Assembly: GCA_030159075.1 (NCBI GenBank)
Contig: BROG01000821.1
Location: 230,949-294,948, forward strand
DNA from: Atrina japonica
Lineage: Eukaryota > Mollusca > Bivalvia > Pterioida > Pinnidae
Direction: 5' to 3'
DNA: 64,000 nucleotides
Under the pieces are notes generated by a model. That model did not search any database. It worked only from the letters and a program-made list of their open reading frames with translations, and was not told the origin of the DNA. This document shows, piece by piece, positions 12,801 through 25,434 of the stretch (position 1 is its first letter; every line of letters begins with the position of its first letter). The position numbers and the translations under genes are program-made.

Positions 12801-14692
12801 GTCAAAAAACCAATATGAAAAACAACTTATCTGCAAACTGAATAAAAAAAATAATAACTTGAATATCCAACAATCCTTTTAGCAACGAATATCCAACTAA
12901 CTAGTTACCTAATTTTAGAAAATATCCAACCAGAGAACTAACTAATCAACTGACCTTAATTATGGCAGTTGGATTAGCCGAATTAGGTCCTTCCGCCCCA
13001 GTGGCCAGTTTCACTAAAGGTCGTAACTTTACGTGTAGACGTGAATCTAGACTAACGTCTAAAATGAGTTTCACTAAAGGTCTGTGTTTCAGCTTTTACA
13101 AACTCAGTCAAACTCAGTCAGCCGACATGTTATCCTTTTATTCCCAGAACTAGGTTACAATTAGAGTGATCATTAGTTACAAGACGAAGGGGAGCAGTCA
13201 TTGTACTAATACTAATTACTGTTACAGTCTTATCTTTCTCCCTACATATAAACGTACGTCTATGTATGTCCACACGAAGTGAATGCCACGATGAGACTGA
13301 AAACGTTAGGTCACCTGCCGCAGAAGGCGGGACCCGTAGAAGAACCCTCACTGCACGGGCATCAGTCCATAGCACAGGCTAAAATTTGTTGCACTTCACC
13401 TAAAGCTGGTGACAACTCAATATAAGTGAAAAATTATTCACATGATATAAAACAATGATCAAACAAACAAACAAACGTCTGCTCCAAACAACTACTAATT
13501 TCACATGTTACTTAGTGTAGGGTAACGAGTATGCTATAGTTTTCGACCTTTTGTAAAACTGAGATTACGCGCATGTAAATTAAGTTGTAACTCGAGTTAT
13601 GGCTAAGGTAACGACTACGTTTACGGACAAAGTTACGACTTTAAGTGAAGCTGGCATGGCCCCTGGCCTCGAAGGGTGACTATACTGAAATGTTAATTGT
13701 TTGCGACCTGAATAGATGATTCAATTTTGTCAGACATTTTTAGATTATATAAAACCCTATTTCACCTAATATGATGCTACAAATGTCTTGATAGTATTTA
13801 AAGTCAACATGTGCAATACTAGATCAAGTGAATGTAATATCTGGTCATTTGTGTAAACATATATATCTGCTGTATGGGATAATTAATTTAATTTCCGGAT
13901 TTGAGTCTGACCCATGTAATTTAAATTTAAAAAAAACATCGAGACGTATGAACAAATTAGTCAATTATAGTGACATTTCAATTTCTCAATATCTGCCTCT
14001 TTATTTATAGATTAAGAAAGTGAAATGGTAAAATCATATTAAATCGTGAGATTTGACATCATACAAAAATCCTATGGAATAAATTCTTAATAACCAGTTG
14101 CCTAGATGAAGTGATAATGAAATTACATAATCGATATCGTACAAACACTATGAATGATGATCGTGCGAAGTATACAAACAAATATATTACAAAATGCGTA
14201 CAAATTACCTCACGGAATCAGATATATTTTCGAAGGCGTACCATTTTTCACCGATTGATAAATCCTTAAAATGTTTTCATTTCGTTTTTTTTTATTACGA
14301 TCCATGTTTCACATTTATCAAAATGAATTTCAACACACATCGTCATTTGATAAAGAGAGATACAAACATGGCAATTCGAAAATACTCGAAACAGCAACAC
14401 AACCAAAACAAAACAAATAGCAATTTTGCCAAAAAATTAATGCAATTGTTATTCATGAAGTGCAGACTAATTTGTCACCTGTTTCCACTTCTGTATAACA
14501 CAACTATTCCTGATATTTGTAAAATTCCTTACAATTTTTTTTAATGTATACAACTTTACGTCGATATAACATGTGTTTTATTCAAGTGCGTATTCATGTC
14601 TCATCGGTTCTTCCTCTCGTAATTGATATATATATAGTTGTTTCTTTTCATTTTGTTTCTTATATATTTATAATTTATAATAGCAAATCAGG

Positions 14693-14698
<6 letters not shown>
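12801..14698. other. Non-coding stretch
   Basis: No gene seen. A segment of about 17 bases (GTTTCACTAAAGGTC-like) recurs at 13005 and 13067. The small frames at 12962, 13130, 13828 and 14194 have no recognisable domain or splice context. Confidence 0.5.

Positions 14699-14764
<66 letters not shown>
14699..14764. repeat. (TA)n microsatellite
   Basis: About 66 bp of uninterrupted TA dinucleotides. The Tyr-Ile open frame over it is an artefact. Confidence 0.95.
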
Positions 14765-14767
<3 letters not shown>

Positions 14768-15432
14768 GTCTGATGCTACTTTTTGCAGGGCATTCTCATA
14801 ACGTAGAAACCGGAAGTCATAGAAAGTAGTGTGACGAAATAGCATGTGTAGCGTGCTATACCCTAGGGATAGGCAAACATTTCTTCCACCTTGGACAGGT
14901 GTATTTCTATGACGTCAAAATATAATTGATGACCTGCTTTAACCATGGAAGAAAAATAGTCAAATATGGGCGTGTTGAGTGGAAACAGGAAATAAAGACC
15001 TCGAGTTAAGAACTTGCAAGTCCAATCCTCGGAGTACCCTCGGATTAGTTAACTGTAGAGCGCATCCATTTAAGATTATATTAGTCTTCCGCGCAAAAAG
15101 AGTGCAAAGTTTTGACACATGGAAAAATATATTGTCTTATGGGTTATTAGATGTTTATCTGAAAATATTTGCCATCCGTCGGGTTTGTCTGTATTTTTAT
15201 TCAATCAACCACATATAATGTGTCAGTCGTTGAACAAAAACAGCAGTATGAAAAACAACATCAAATCATTAAGACATAATGATCGAAAACTTGTTTTGAA
15301 AACAAAATATAGGCCTAGACTCAATGGTAACTGACTATCAGCACGGCTCACTTTGGAAATAAAACAATGTCAATCTTTTCCCATTTATTTTCAAAAAGTC
15401 GAAAAACAACATTTTTCACTAAATAGGTAAAA

Positions 15433-15690
15433 ATGAAGACGTACCAATTGATAATCGAAACTCAACTCATTAGAACAAGACAAATTAGATGTGAAAACGG
15501 AATCAACATGAAGTACAATTGCGAATCCCAAACGGGATGGGACCAGGTGTCCAGAAGGAGTCAGCGTCCTCTGCTACCATGCTACACCCGTCGCAAATGT
15601 TCCATGGGAACCTTTCTAGTTCGATAAAAGGGTCAAATTCGGTAAAAAGGTCAAGTTTGGTGAAAAGGTCAACTAACTAAATAACTAACT
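15433..15690 (-). mobile_element. Penelope-like element 3' tail, family 1
   Basis: Reverse complement of the tails at 32040, 36425, 42172 and 49670. Shared blocks are TGCGAATCCCAAACGGGATG, GGACCAGGTGTCCAGAAGGA, GTCGCAAATGTTCCATGG and repeats of AAAAGGTCAA. It contains only the 3' non-coding end and is 5'-truncated. Confidence 0.65.
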
Positions 15691-17866
15691 AAATAACTTA
15701 AGTAGGAGTATAATGTTGATTCACAAAACCATACTTTTCTGACATCAAATTTTGAAACTAGATATACGTTTTTCTGCGTTGTGACACAATTGTTCAGTTT
15801 TAGAAATCAATAAATATCGAAATATGAGGGGTGTTTATGCAGCAATCTGATACAAATTTGAAATGCCTGAGCTTCATATTTAAACGTTTTTATAACATTT
15901 TTTTTTCATCGGTCATTTTCATTTTCTGTCCAACGTAGGTATCTATGAGTATTGATAGACCTAGTGTGACGTCATACTAAGAATAGAACACAATTCGGCC
16001 TCATCCCCATCAAACTAGAATTAAGTATTCGTCATTTTTTTGATTCCCGAAGTAAATCACAGGTACAGTAGGTTTGTTTGAAAGAAAATATTTCCTTATG
16101 TTTTTTTAAATTTTGTTTGACAACAATATCTCACGGCAGATGTCATCATTCGGATAACGTTGCTTATTTTGCCACTGCCGCGGGTTCCACCTCTGGAATT
16201 TCCAAAGGTCTGCGTTTTTCACCCCAAATTTTTCCATTTGTATACTGTCTTCTTGACTCTCTAATGGATGAAATTCAGGTATATATATATATAGCTTGTC
16301 ATATTACATTGCCCTTCGTGCACTTATTTTTGTGATACATATTGCAGGCAGATACACGGGTAATCATGCTAAAAAACAAGTACATGTATATGGTTTTTTT
16401 TATAATTATGATATAAGAAATTTCAATGTATTGAAAAATATACTTCAAGTAAACACATAATGGATATTATACTGTCAAAGTCTTTGAAATATCAATAAGC
16501 AATTTACATTTATTGAGGAAGACAACCATTATCATTTCCTGGGGAGATACATGAATAGATATTTAACATCTATTTGACTGTATTTAGGCTAGTAAAATGA
16601 CTGTCTGAGCTGCCATATCTATCTTTGAATTAGTGAACCTAAACGTTTTCTTGTCAGACGTACAATTACCCACCGGGTTGAAATTGACATATGTATAGAA
16701 GATACATTAGTTGACATTCGTTTTTGTCTATTTCATCTCGATGTTCGTATTAATGGTATTAATCTTTTGTTATGTTTCTGTCCCTTGATCAAGTACAAAG
16801 AAGTGATAATTCTAAAAATTTTCAGATTCATTGAATGATTTCAGTTATGACATTATTATCTTAGAAAACTGATTGACAAAAAAGGTTGATAGAAGCTAGA
16901 TAGTACATGTTGGTGATGTGACGAAGTTTTATTAACCCCATTAATTTTATAAGCATGTACTACGAATGTTTAATTCGAACGCATTTCAAGACACATTTCA
17001 TGCTTGTTTTGATGTGGGATGTAGAAAATCTCATCCAAGAAGGTTTAGATTTACAATCCAGGGCGATGCAAGCTTTGACTTATTTTACTCACACCTGTAT
17101 AGAACTATTACATACTTTAGTGGCATAACGAAGTACATATATACTAAAGCCGTAAACCAATAGAGCACGCTGCGACCTGTATATGTGACGTCATAGCACG
17201 AGCTGTATCTCCCTTGGGTGAGTCAAGAAAATATCAAACCAGTAAATATACTGAAAAAACTTTCAGATAGATGTGTCAAAATCTAGGTTAAACATCAGAT
17301 TGATTATTAGTTATTCAATCTTTATCTAACATGGTCTTGTAAAAAACAGCAAATGCGACCCGTCGGCGGTCCGCGTGACAAATTTCAATTTTTATCAAAA
17401 TTGGAATTACAGAAATCTCAGCTGTGCCACTTTATAAATCGGCAAATAATTGGCAACTTATGAGTGCGTGTTATATTTTATAGATTGACATATTTATTTT
17501 TGTCAAAAAGTGACATTGGAACACCTTAGTTATTTCTTTGAAGTTAATGAAATTGTTTGGATAAAAGAAATTAATTCAAAATTGCTATAACCTCTACGGC
17601 ATGATAAAAATAAAGATTGGTGCTTTATTTACACATTAGTACAACGATAAAAATCGCCAACTTTTGAAAATAATTTTTTATACGTTTACATACATACATA
17701 ATATATGTGTGTTGTTTTTGTTTCAATTAAAATCGTTTTGAAATCGCGTTTCTTACCGTTGTCATTTTACATGTTATAACATTCAATCGTTAATTAGGTC
17801 TAATCTTAAGAATATAAGTTTCATCTGAACATGTTACTAAGTTCAATTGGTGTGTGTACTATAGAT

Positions 17867-17871
<5 letters not shown>
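15691..17871. other. Non-coding stretch
   Basis: No exon supported. A weak family 2 tail (CCACCTCTGGAATTTCCAAA, with AGGTCTGCGTTT after it) lies at 16180-16215. The frames at 16078 and 16966 show no domain. Confidence 0.4.

Positions 17872-17961
<90 letters not shown>
17872..17961. repeat. (TA)n microsatellite
   Basis: About 90 bp of uninterrupted TA dinucleotides. Confidence 0.95.
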
Positions 17962-17964
<3 letters not shown>

Positions 17965-18640
17965 ACAAAATGTCATCAAGGTACAGTATCTGATTTCTAT
18001 TCCATTTATTTTACATTGATTAAGCCTGAGGTTAGTAACTTTCTATGTCAACTATAAAGTCTCGATGATATCAATCACTATTTTATACCCACGTGGTTTC
18101 AGATTTTCAGACAGTAATTTTGAAAGTCGTCAAAGGTATAATATCCCTTCACCATACCGATTTAATTGAAAAAAATGAATTCCCATACGTAGACTAATTA
18201 CCCATTTGAATAATAACGGCAATGTCATTCAATTCCTGCAGCATCGGGGGAACTAAACAGTCGAAGTTGTGAGAATTTTGTTTTTTAAGAACCAAAATTT
18301 CTATGCTTAGCTCATCAACCCCTGAAAAACAATGAACTCTTCTGTGAATCAATGACTTAGATCAATCCAAATGTGTCTTTAGGGGTGAATAGGTTAAAAT
18401 GTTAATCAAAAACCTGTTATTAACAAGCGTCTACCAAATGGTAAAGATAATTTTCAGTCTCTTAATTTCAATGCTGTTTCACATCCGAACAATATTTTCC
18501 TAATAATGTGAAAAAAATAAACTGTAGATTTAGATAAACTGCAAAAAATAGATACCCGTATGTAAAACTAGAAAGTAAAAACAATTAGTATTAGTATTGT
18601 TTCACTTAGGTTCATATTTTTAAAAGCATCAATGTTTCAT

Positions 18641-18692
18641 CTGAAGATAGTGGTTCCAAGAAATACTAAAGAGCTGCCGCCGAAACATCGTC
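18641..18692 (+). ncRNA. Possible decayed hammerhead-type motif
   Basis: The strand reads CTGAAGA (fits CUGANGA) at 18641, then GAAAC at 18682 and GTC at 18690, in hammerhead order. Flanks can form a partial stem I (CAT before, ATC after, then AATGTTT opposite AACGTT with mismatches). Stem II is poor: only GTGG/CCGC pairs. I think this is a remnant of a retroelement-borne ribozyme and doubt that it is active. Confidence 0.3.
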
Positions 18693-18803
18693 ATCAACGT
18701 TTATCAGCTGTCACTGGATACATAATTGAATAAATGAATGAATAAGAATAAAAACTTGTAATCACACAGAAGGATTTATACATCCCGAATAATTTATACT
18801 TCG

Positions 18804-19150
18804 TTAAAGGGGGATTAGCTGTGTTTACCAAAACATTATTTCTATTTTTCTACTTTTAACTACTTGGTGTAAAATAACAAATAAGAGCTATACACAGCCA
18901 TAAAAAGCTTATTTTCCTATATATTTTGTCCGGTTCAGTGTGGTATTCATATAGAAATGGTAAGGTTGGGTTAATGAATTGCTATCGAAAAAGTGCCAGA
19001 CCTGGGTTTCTCAAGCAATTTTCACAAAATTTATAGGAATATGATAATTGTTATGCATGTGTATATCTCTTATTTGTTATTGTATATCAGTCTAAGTTGT
19101 AAGAACGGAAGGAATCGTTTTGGAAAAACATATAGCTAATGCCCCTTTAA
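18804..19150. mobile_element. MITE-A, full-length copy (~347 bp)
   Basis: Left end TTAAAGGGGGATTAGCTGTG; right end CATATAGCTAATGCCCCTTT then AA. The ends are inverted repeats, and the left and right halves are partly palindromic (two copies of ATAAGAGCTATACACA-like sequence in opposite orientation). There is no ORF. This is the reference copy for the partial ones at 7424, 22343, 41559, 43169, 43750, 48705 and 49137. Confidence 0.75.
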
Positions 19151-19199
19151 AAGCGAACCAGACCAAGAATGACACTCTAGGTTATTATTTATTTTTTTT

Positions 19200-19545
19200 T
19201 TTTATCGATGTTTAACATCCCGTCAAGACATTGTTCGCTTATATGAACACGTTGTCAGTTTCATGTGAAGTGTTGCAGTTGTGATCTATGCTATGGACTG
19301 ACACAAATGCAATGAGAGGAGGGCTTTTACTGACACGCCTAACCATTACTAGGATGCTCAGTATTAACATTCACCCGGACGACGCGAGATTTCGTATGTC
19401 GAACGCTTGATGAGATTTTGATATGACGCAATAATGGGAATCGATACCGGAACCGCTCTCGTTCGTGTCAAACTCTCTATCACTAGACCACCGCACTTTA
19501 GTCTGAAGTGATGATTTTGGGTACATGTTTGCAATTCATTTGACC
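19200..19545 (-). mobile_element. tRNA-derived SINE, family D
   Basis: Contains GTTTAACATCCCGTCAAGAC and TATGGACTGACACAAATGCA. The right end is tRNA-like on the minus strand, with TGGTCTAGTGATAGAG as box A and CGATTCCC as box B. A related copy sits at 25435-25705. Confidence 0.55.
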
Positions 19546-19664
19546 ATTTTCTCGCGAACACTAATCCATAAAAATGACATGTATAAAATTTGATATAAAA
19601 GTTGATATAATCATCATTTTCGCTAGTTAATCAATTTTTTTTTAATCAGTTTTTGTTTTTGTTT

Positions 19665-19860
19665 TAATTGTTGTTTAACGTCCCACTCAAGAATTTTTCA
19701 CTCATATGGAGAAGTCACCAAATGCCGAAGAAGGGCTTCAAATTTTGGCCTATGCTCGGCACTTACGGCCATTGAGCAGTGAGGGATCTTTAACGTGTCG
19801 ACACCTACTGTGACACGGGAACTCGGTTTTTACTGTCTCATCCGAAATACAATGTTTTAA
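19665..19860 (-). mobile_element. tRNA-derived SINE, family B, truncated
   Basis: Same body as 1360-1655: GTTTAACGTCCCACTCAAGA, CATATGGAGAAGTCACC, TATGCTCGGCACTTACGGCC and CTACTGTGACACGGGAA. The tRNA-like end is missing. Confidence 0.65.
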
Positions 19861-19904
19861 TCAGAGATCACTGTGAAGTAACTCTAGAATTTTACATATA
19901 AAAA

Positions 19905-20925
19905 CCTTTGTATGTATGCATAGTTAAATACATATTTGTAAGTATGCATAGTTAAGTACATATTTGTAAGTATGCATAGTTAAGTACATCATTGTAAGTA
20001 TGCATAGTTAAGTACATATTTGTAAGTATGCATAGTTAAGTACATATTTGTAAGTATGCATAGTTAAGTACATATTTGTAAGTATGCATAGTTAAGTACA
20101 TCATTGTAAGTATGCATAGTTAAGTACATATTGTTAGTATGCATAGTTAAGTACATCATTGTTAAGTATGCATAGTTAAGTACATATTTGTAAGTATGCA
20201 TAGTTAAGTACATATTTGTAAGTATGCATAGTTAAGTACATCATTGTAAGTATGCATAGTTAAGTACATCATTGTTAGTATGCATAGTTAAGTACATCAT
20301 TGTTAGTATGCATAGTTAAGTACATCATTGTAAGTATGCATAGTTAAGTACATCATTGTAAGTATGCATAGTTAAGTACATCTTTGTAAGTATGCATAGT
20401 TAAGTACATCTTTGTAAGTATGCATAGTTAAGTACATCATTGTTAGTATGCATAGTTAAGTACATCATTGTAAGTATGCATAGTTAAGTACATCATTATA
20501 AGTATGCATAGTTAAGTACATCTTTGTAAGTATGCATAGTTAAGTACACCTTTGTAAGTATGCATAGTTAAGTACATCTTTGTAAGTATGCATAGCTAAG
20601 TACATCATTTGTAAGTATGCATAGTTAAGTAATTACATCATAGTTAAGTACACCTTTGTAAGTATGCATAGTTAAGTACATCATTGTAAGTATGCATAGT
20701 TAAGTACATCATTGTAAGTATGCATAGTTAAGTACATAGTATATAGTACATCATTGTAAGTATGCATAGTATGCATAGTATTAAAGTACATCCTTATAAG
20801 TATGCATAGTTAAGTACATCTTTGTAAGTATGCATAGTTAAGTACACCTTTGTAAGTATGCATAGTTAAGTACATCTTTGTAAATATGCATAGCTAAGTA
20901 CATAATTGTAAGCACGCATAGAAAT
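19905..20925. repeat. 28-bp minisatellite, ~1 kb
   Basis: About 36 tandem copies of a 28-bp unit with core ATGCATAGTTAAGTACAT. Variants alternate between ATTTGT, CATTGT and CTTTGT after the core. A few units are 1-2 bases long or short, and one disturbed zone lies at about 20620-20790. Every unit carries the self-complementary ATGCAT. It does not encode an ORF and lacks spacers, so it is not a CRISPR array. Confidence 0.95.
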
Positions 20926-21358
20926 ACTATACTCATACACAGATACTAACGAAGGTGAAGATCAATAGGCTGGCAGTAAAACAAAACAACTGTGGTTTAC
21001 TTCCATTAGCCCCGCAAATACTGATTACCGGAAGTTTGAATGACACAACTTCTGTGAAACACGATTATCATATTATTTATATTAACGATAATAACACGGT
21101 TAGGAATTTTACATTTCGCTGATATGAGCTCTCATGCTGGTGAAATTTCTTGTCCCTCCTTCAGATAAGATAAACAAGATGAATATTCGTTGATGAAACC
21201 AAACAGCAGCACACGGAGTTTTGTTTCCATGGGATCAACCAGTTTATAAACAAAAGATAAATCTACACGAATGCGTTCAATATTTGTCAAAATATTAGAT
21301 ATGAAGTCGTTCTCAAATTGTATATCATTCATTAGTTTGTTGTGTGTGCTCGTCTCTG

Positions 21359-21443
<85 letters not shown>

Positions 21444-22342
21444 GTTGTTTACAAATTCAACAGAAGTGTCTTTAAATAGTATTCTAGTAAAATGCACGCA
21501 ATACATAGGGAATGTAATACAAGGTCAATTTGGTCTATCTAATATAGATAAAACATAGAAAGGCAATATAAAGATACTTAAGAATTAAGCAATTGCAATC
21601 ATTTGTTTCCGTATCTATATGGTTTTATTCGGTTATGGCCATTATGTACGTATACTGGTACGGTACCTATTCTCGGACGAAAATCGAGGTTTTTACCGAA
21701 TATCTTCAATTCAACTGATAGAATTACTTTGAAATTTTGTATCACAATAGGTTACCTTTAGATGCAATATAATTTGATAAGTTTTGATGGAAAATACGAA
21801 ACAAAAAGTGAATTTTGCCCATTTTAAAAACTCATCCTGAATGCCGTAATTTTTATGCAGGTGAACCTATTGTCGGACAGTAGTAGTATTTACGTTTTGC
21901 TGGTGACATCACTTCCCTCCCGGCTTGTGTTGGACAGTTCGATAGAAAGATGAATGATTACGACGTTGTAGTAGTGGAATTATTAATTGTAATGTTTGTA
22001 ATATGGGTCCCGCACCAGTATGATACACAAATTGTTTGGTCCGGCGTAAGATACATAAACGCTTTGAAAAGCTGCCATCGATCTGTGAAAGGCACTTGGA
22101 TTATTCTCTGGTACTCTGTAATTGAATTCTGCCATCATGTAACAGAACAAAAAAATTATTGTGGAATAAAACAATACAAATAAACACAACAGTCGTAAAA
22201 TGAACGACAAAGCATCTACTGATACCTATCTACGTCATTTAATGATGTGAAAGTCATTACTATACTTCAAAGTCAGTGACCGGAAAAGGTAACACCTTAT
22301 CTAGTTCGATACAAATTATTTATATAAGTGATAGAGTCATAG
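20926..22342. other. Non-coding stretch around a (TG)n tract
   Basis: No exon supported. CCTATTCTCGGAC (about 21666) and CCTATTGTCGGAC (about 21867) are near-identical direct repeats bracketing about 200 bp and may mark a short repeat element. Overlapping frames at 21950-22210 on both strands have no domain. Confidence 0.4.
21358..21444. repeat. (TG)n microsatellite
   Basis: About 85 bp of TG dinucleotides with single C substitutions at both edges. Two overlapping frames (minus Thr-His, plus Cys-Val) are artefacts. Confidence 0.95.
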
Positions 22343-22605
22343 ATTAAAGGAACATTAGCAATTCCTATACATTTTGTGAAAATTGCTTGAGAAATCCAAT
22401 TTGGTAATTATTTGTTTACAAATGTTTAACTCGACCTTACTGTTTGTTAATGCATACGACACTAGACCTGACCTCTTGTTCACACAATATGTAGGAATAT
22501 AAGAATTTCATTTGTGTGGATATATCTTATCTGTTATTGTACATCAACTGTAGAAGTAAAAACGAAATATTCTTTCGGAAAACACAGTTAATGACATTTA
22601 ACTTA
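22343..22605. mobile_element. MITE-A, partial
   Basis: Begins ATTAAAGGAACATTAGC and keeps AAAATTGCTTGAGAAATCCA, then ends GGAAAACACAGTTAATGACA followed by TTTAA. The left third is deleted. Confidence 0.6.
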
Positions 22606-23593
22606 TAGCACAAGTGTTTCCTTTTCCATTTTACCTTACAACAAACAAATTGTCCACTCTCATTTTGAACAGAATTCAAATTACAGCTATATGTGAGTCT
22701 ATCCTTCTATAACTTTTTTTTTCAAGACAGTTCACCTAGGATTGGTGTTTTGTTTGACATTACCAGTGTATAATTTAATACAGTTCATTTGTGACAACAT
22801 AACTTCTGCAAACATTTTTAACTAATTTCCCATATGATGAAAACAACATCTTAACATCTAACGCAACCTTTAAAACACTTCGGATGTTTCTTTGTGAATC
22901 TTTCTCCACGCAACCGTGAGTCATGTATTGTGAATTATTTACCTGGAGGGATTGGCGTTATTGTTTAATTAATACCCACATCAATATATGCTGTATCAAA
23001 CTGTAGTAAACGAATATAAATCTAAACATAAAACGATGACCAACAATAGTATACCGTGCATTATATAAGTATCACAAAGAGCACGTGCTCGCCATGTAAT
23101 ATGTTTGTATTGTTGTCATAGAAATACATTTTATAAAGTCTCAGATTTTTCATTTAATCTTTTGATTTTGATGTTTTATTACTCTATTGATCTATGACAC
23201 AGGTGTACTGATTCCACAGATTGTTAAGTCATTTCTTTTGTTTCAAGCTAACGGTGAATACAGTGATTGATTTCAGCGTATGTCGGACCTCTGAAAATAT
23301 ATATATGACTGAAAAAATGATCCACAAATGTAATCATGGAAAAAGGATATGGCAGTAGATCTATTTCTATAATCTGATTTTACAGAATTTCCATCAGGAA
23401 AAATAAATTCGGTAACAGATACTCTTAACAGTCAATGTATATTTAAACTGAATTATATGAGAATTGAATACAGATATAGAGTTAGATCTAATAAGTGGAA
23501 TAAAACGATTGGAATAAAATTCGAGATACTTTATTATATTAAAACGGCACTCGATTAACCTTTAAGTGGTGATCTCCAACATCGTGTTACTAT
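22606..23593. other. Non-coding stretch
   Basis: No exon or repeat family recognised. Confidence 0.5.
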
Positions 23594-24734
23594 TACTGTA
23601 TACAGGAAAATTTTCGCCCCCGTTTTATTTTCGCCCCGTTCGCCCTCATCGTCCATGGGCGAATTCAAAACTGGGCCAATTCAAAATGGTAAATTCATCT
23701 AGTTCTAATAATACAAGTCTGGGCGAATTTAAGGGGAAGAAGGATACCTGGTCACGTGACCAGAATGTCAATACAGTAATATAAACTGGAACTGATGTTG
23801 CTAATCTAAACAAAGATGATAGACGACACAAATTTGTCCAAAAAGACAAAAATTGAATGGTAAATTCACATCAAGAAGTAAATTAAGTTGTTATTTGTGA
23901 AAAAACTAATTTAACAGTCATGTGTTTTTGTGTCAGATATGGAACACAGCTTCACATTGTCTGGCATCTTTTGTACCTCTGTCCGTTTCCCTGGTACAGT
24001 CACATTTTGACATAAATTATCATTACTTTCTTATTGTATATGATACTTTTGTGAATCTTACAGGAAAGGTTCATTGTGATGAGGTGCATCGCCCAGTCAA
24101 GGTCAAGGTCATGTTCAAAGTCACACTCAAGGTCAAATGGTGGTACAGTCTTCTCTTAAAGAATTTTTGGTTTAAACATACTCAATTTCGGCATACTTCA
24201 AGGTGTTATTTCTTCGCTATATACCCACAACTTGTTTTATTGACTCTAAAGAATTGTTAACCATTCTGAATTGATCATTTACAGAAAAAATAAATAAATT
24301 GATGACTAAATTTTTTACAGTGACCGAATTTAAGATTTAAATGTTATAAAAATTTGGTATTTTGGGGGTCACAATTTTCAATTTTTCGTCCTCTTTATCC
24401 ACCCGCTCTAATAAAAGCATAACAATATGAGTTTTGTAAATAAATGACTGCTTTTTAATAATGAATAGGAGAGTTGATGAAAAGAATCAAAATTCTGGAA
24501 AGGGGCATAACTCTTGCATATGTAAATATCCCTTATGTACCCACAAATGTGCCAGATTATTCATTCTATTAAATTATACATTCATTATGAATAAGTATGC
24601 AAAAAATAAGAAAAATTTGATGATAAGTTTTTGTATACCCCTGGGTACCCTTCTTCCCCTTAAAACGGGGCGAAACCGTTTGCAAGTGCATTAGGGCGAA
24701 AATGACACGGGGCGAAATAACCCTGTATACAGTA
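23594..24734. mobile_element. 1.14-kb TIR element, non-autonomous
   Basis: The ends are inverted copies of TACTGTATACAGG. The subterminal regions are also inverted: TTTTCGCCC and CGCCCCG on the left against GGGCGAAAA and CGGGGCG on the right. Inside, TTAAGGGGAAGAAGG (about 23729) is inverted at about 24648. The interior (about 850 bp) contains AAGGTCAAGGTCA-type repeats and no transposase frame. The TA bounding both ends fits a TA target site. It is probably a non-autonomous DNA transposon. Confidence 0.7.
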
Positions 24735-25135
24735 TATTGTCAAAGAGGCGAACAAGTCAATATATCAAATACATATTTTAGTTAAGTTAGTCCTGACTCT
24801 ATTTTTATCTCTTCAAAAATAAATTTATCTGCCTTTAATTAAAAGTACTAAATCAACAAAGATAATTACATAATAACCTAGTACACGAAGTCGATAGAAA
24901 ATGGTATTGGCTTGTTAACAGGCGTTGTGTAATAGTTTTATTTTGAATTTTCAATTTGCGTGAATCAATTCAAAAAGATGAAATAGAATGTTCTCTTATT
25001 TCCGTTTTATTATCCTACACTATGGTAAATTTGTACCAAAATATAATGTCATTATAATTTTTGAAATATCAAAGCATGTTTCAACTACTAAATCAAAATA
25101 TCGATGACATTAAAAGGTTAACAATTTGGTATCTG

Positions 25136-25243
<108 letters not shown>

Positions 25244-25251
25244 CATGTTCC

Positions 25252-25320
25252 CATTTTTTGATTTACCAGGGGTTTTACCAAACAGTGGGAGTGGGAAAAC
25301 CCCTGGTAAATCAAAAAGTG
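25252..25320. repeat. Near-perfect 25-bp inverted repeat beside (TA)n
   Basis: The left arm at 25252-25276 contains TTTTGATTTACCAGGGGTTT. The right arm at 25296-25320 is its inverse, with 24 of 25 positions matching and a 19-base loop. It lies 20 bases from a 92-bp (TA)n run. It may be the end of a palindromic element or a hairpin formed during repair. Confidence 0.8.
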
Positions 25321-25434
25321 TGAATATGATTGATATATATATATGTATATTGCTTGTTTTTGTTAAAATCATTTGTTTGTTTTCTTGTAATACACCTCGC
25401 CAAAAACAATTCACTTATATTGAGATGCCATCAA

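Noticed and set aside
19905..20925. CRISPR-like array of 28-bp repeats
   Set aside because: Units are contiguous with no unique spacers, and the DNA is eukaryotic. It is a minisatellite.
23922..24260. 112-codon open frame inside the TIR element as a transposase
   Set aside because: No catalytic acidic residues in a recognisable context. The region includes simple AAGGTCA repeats.
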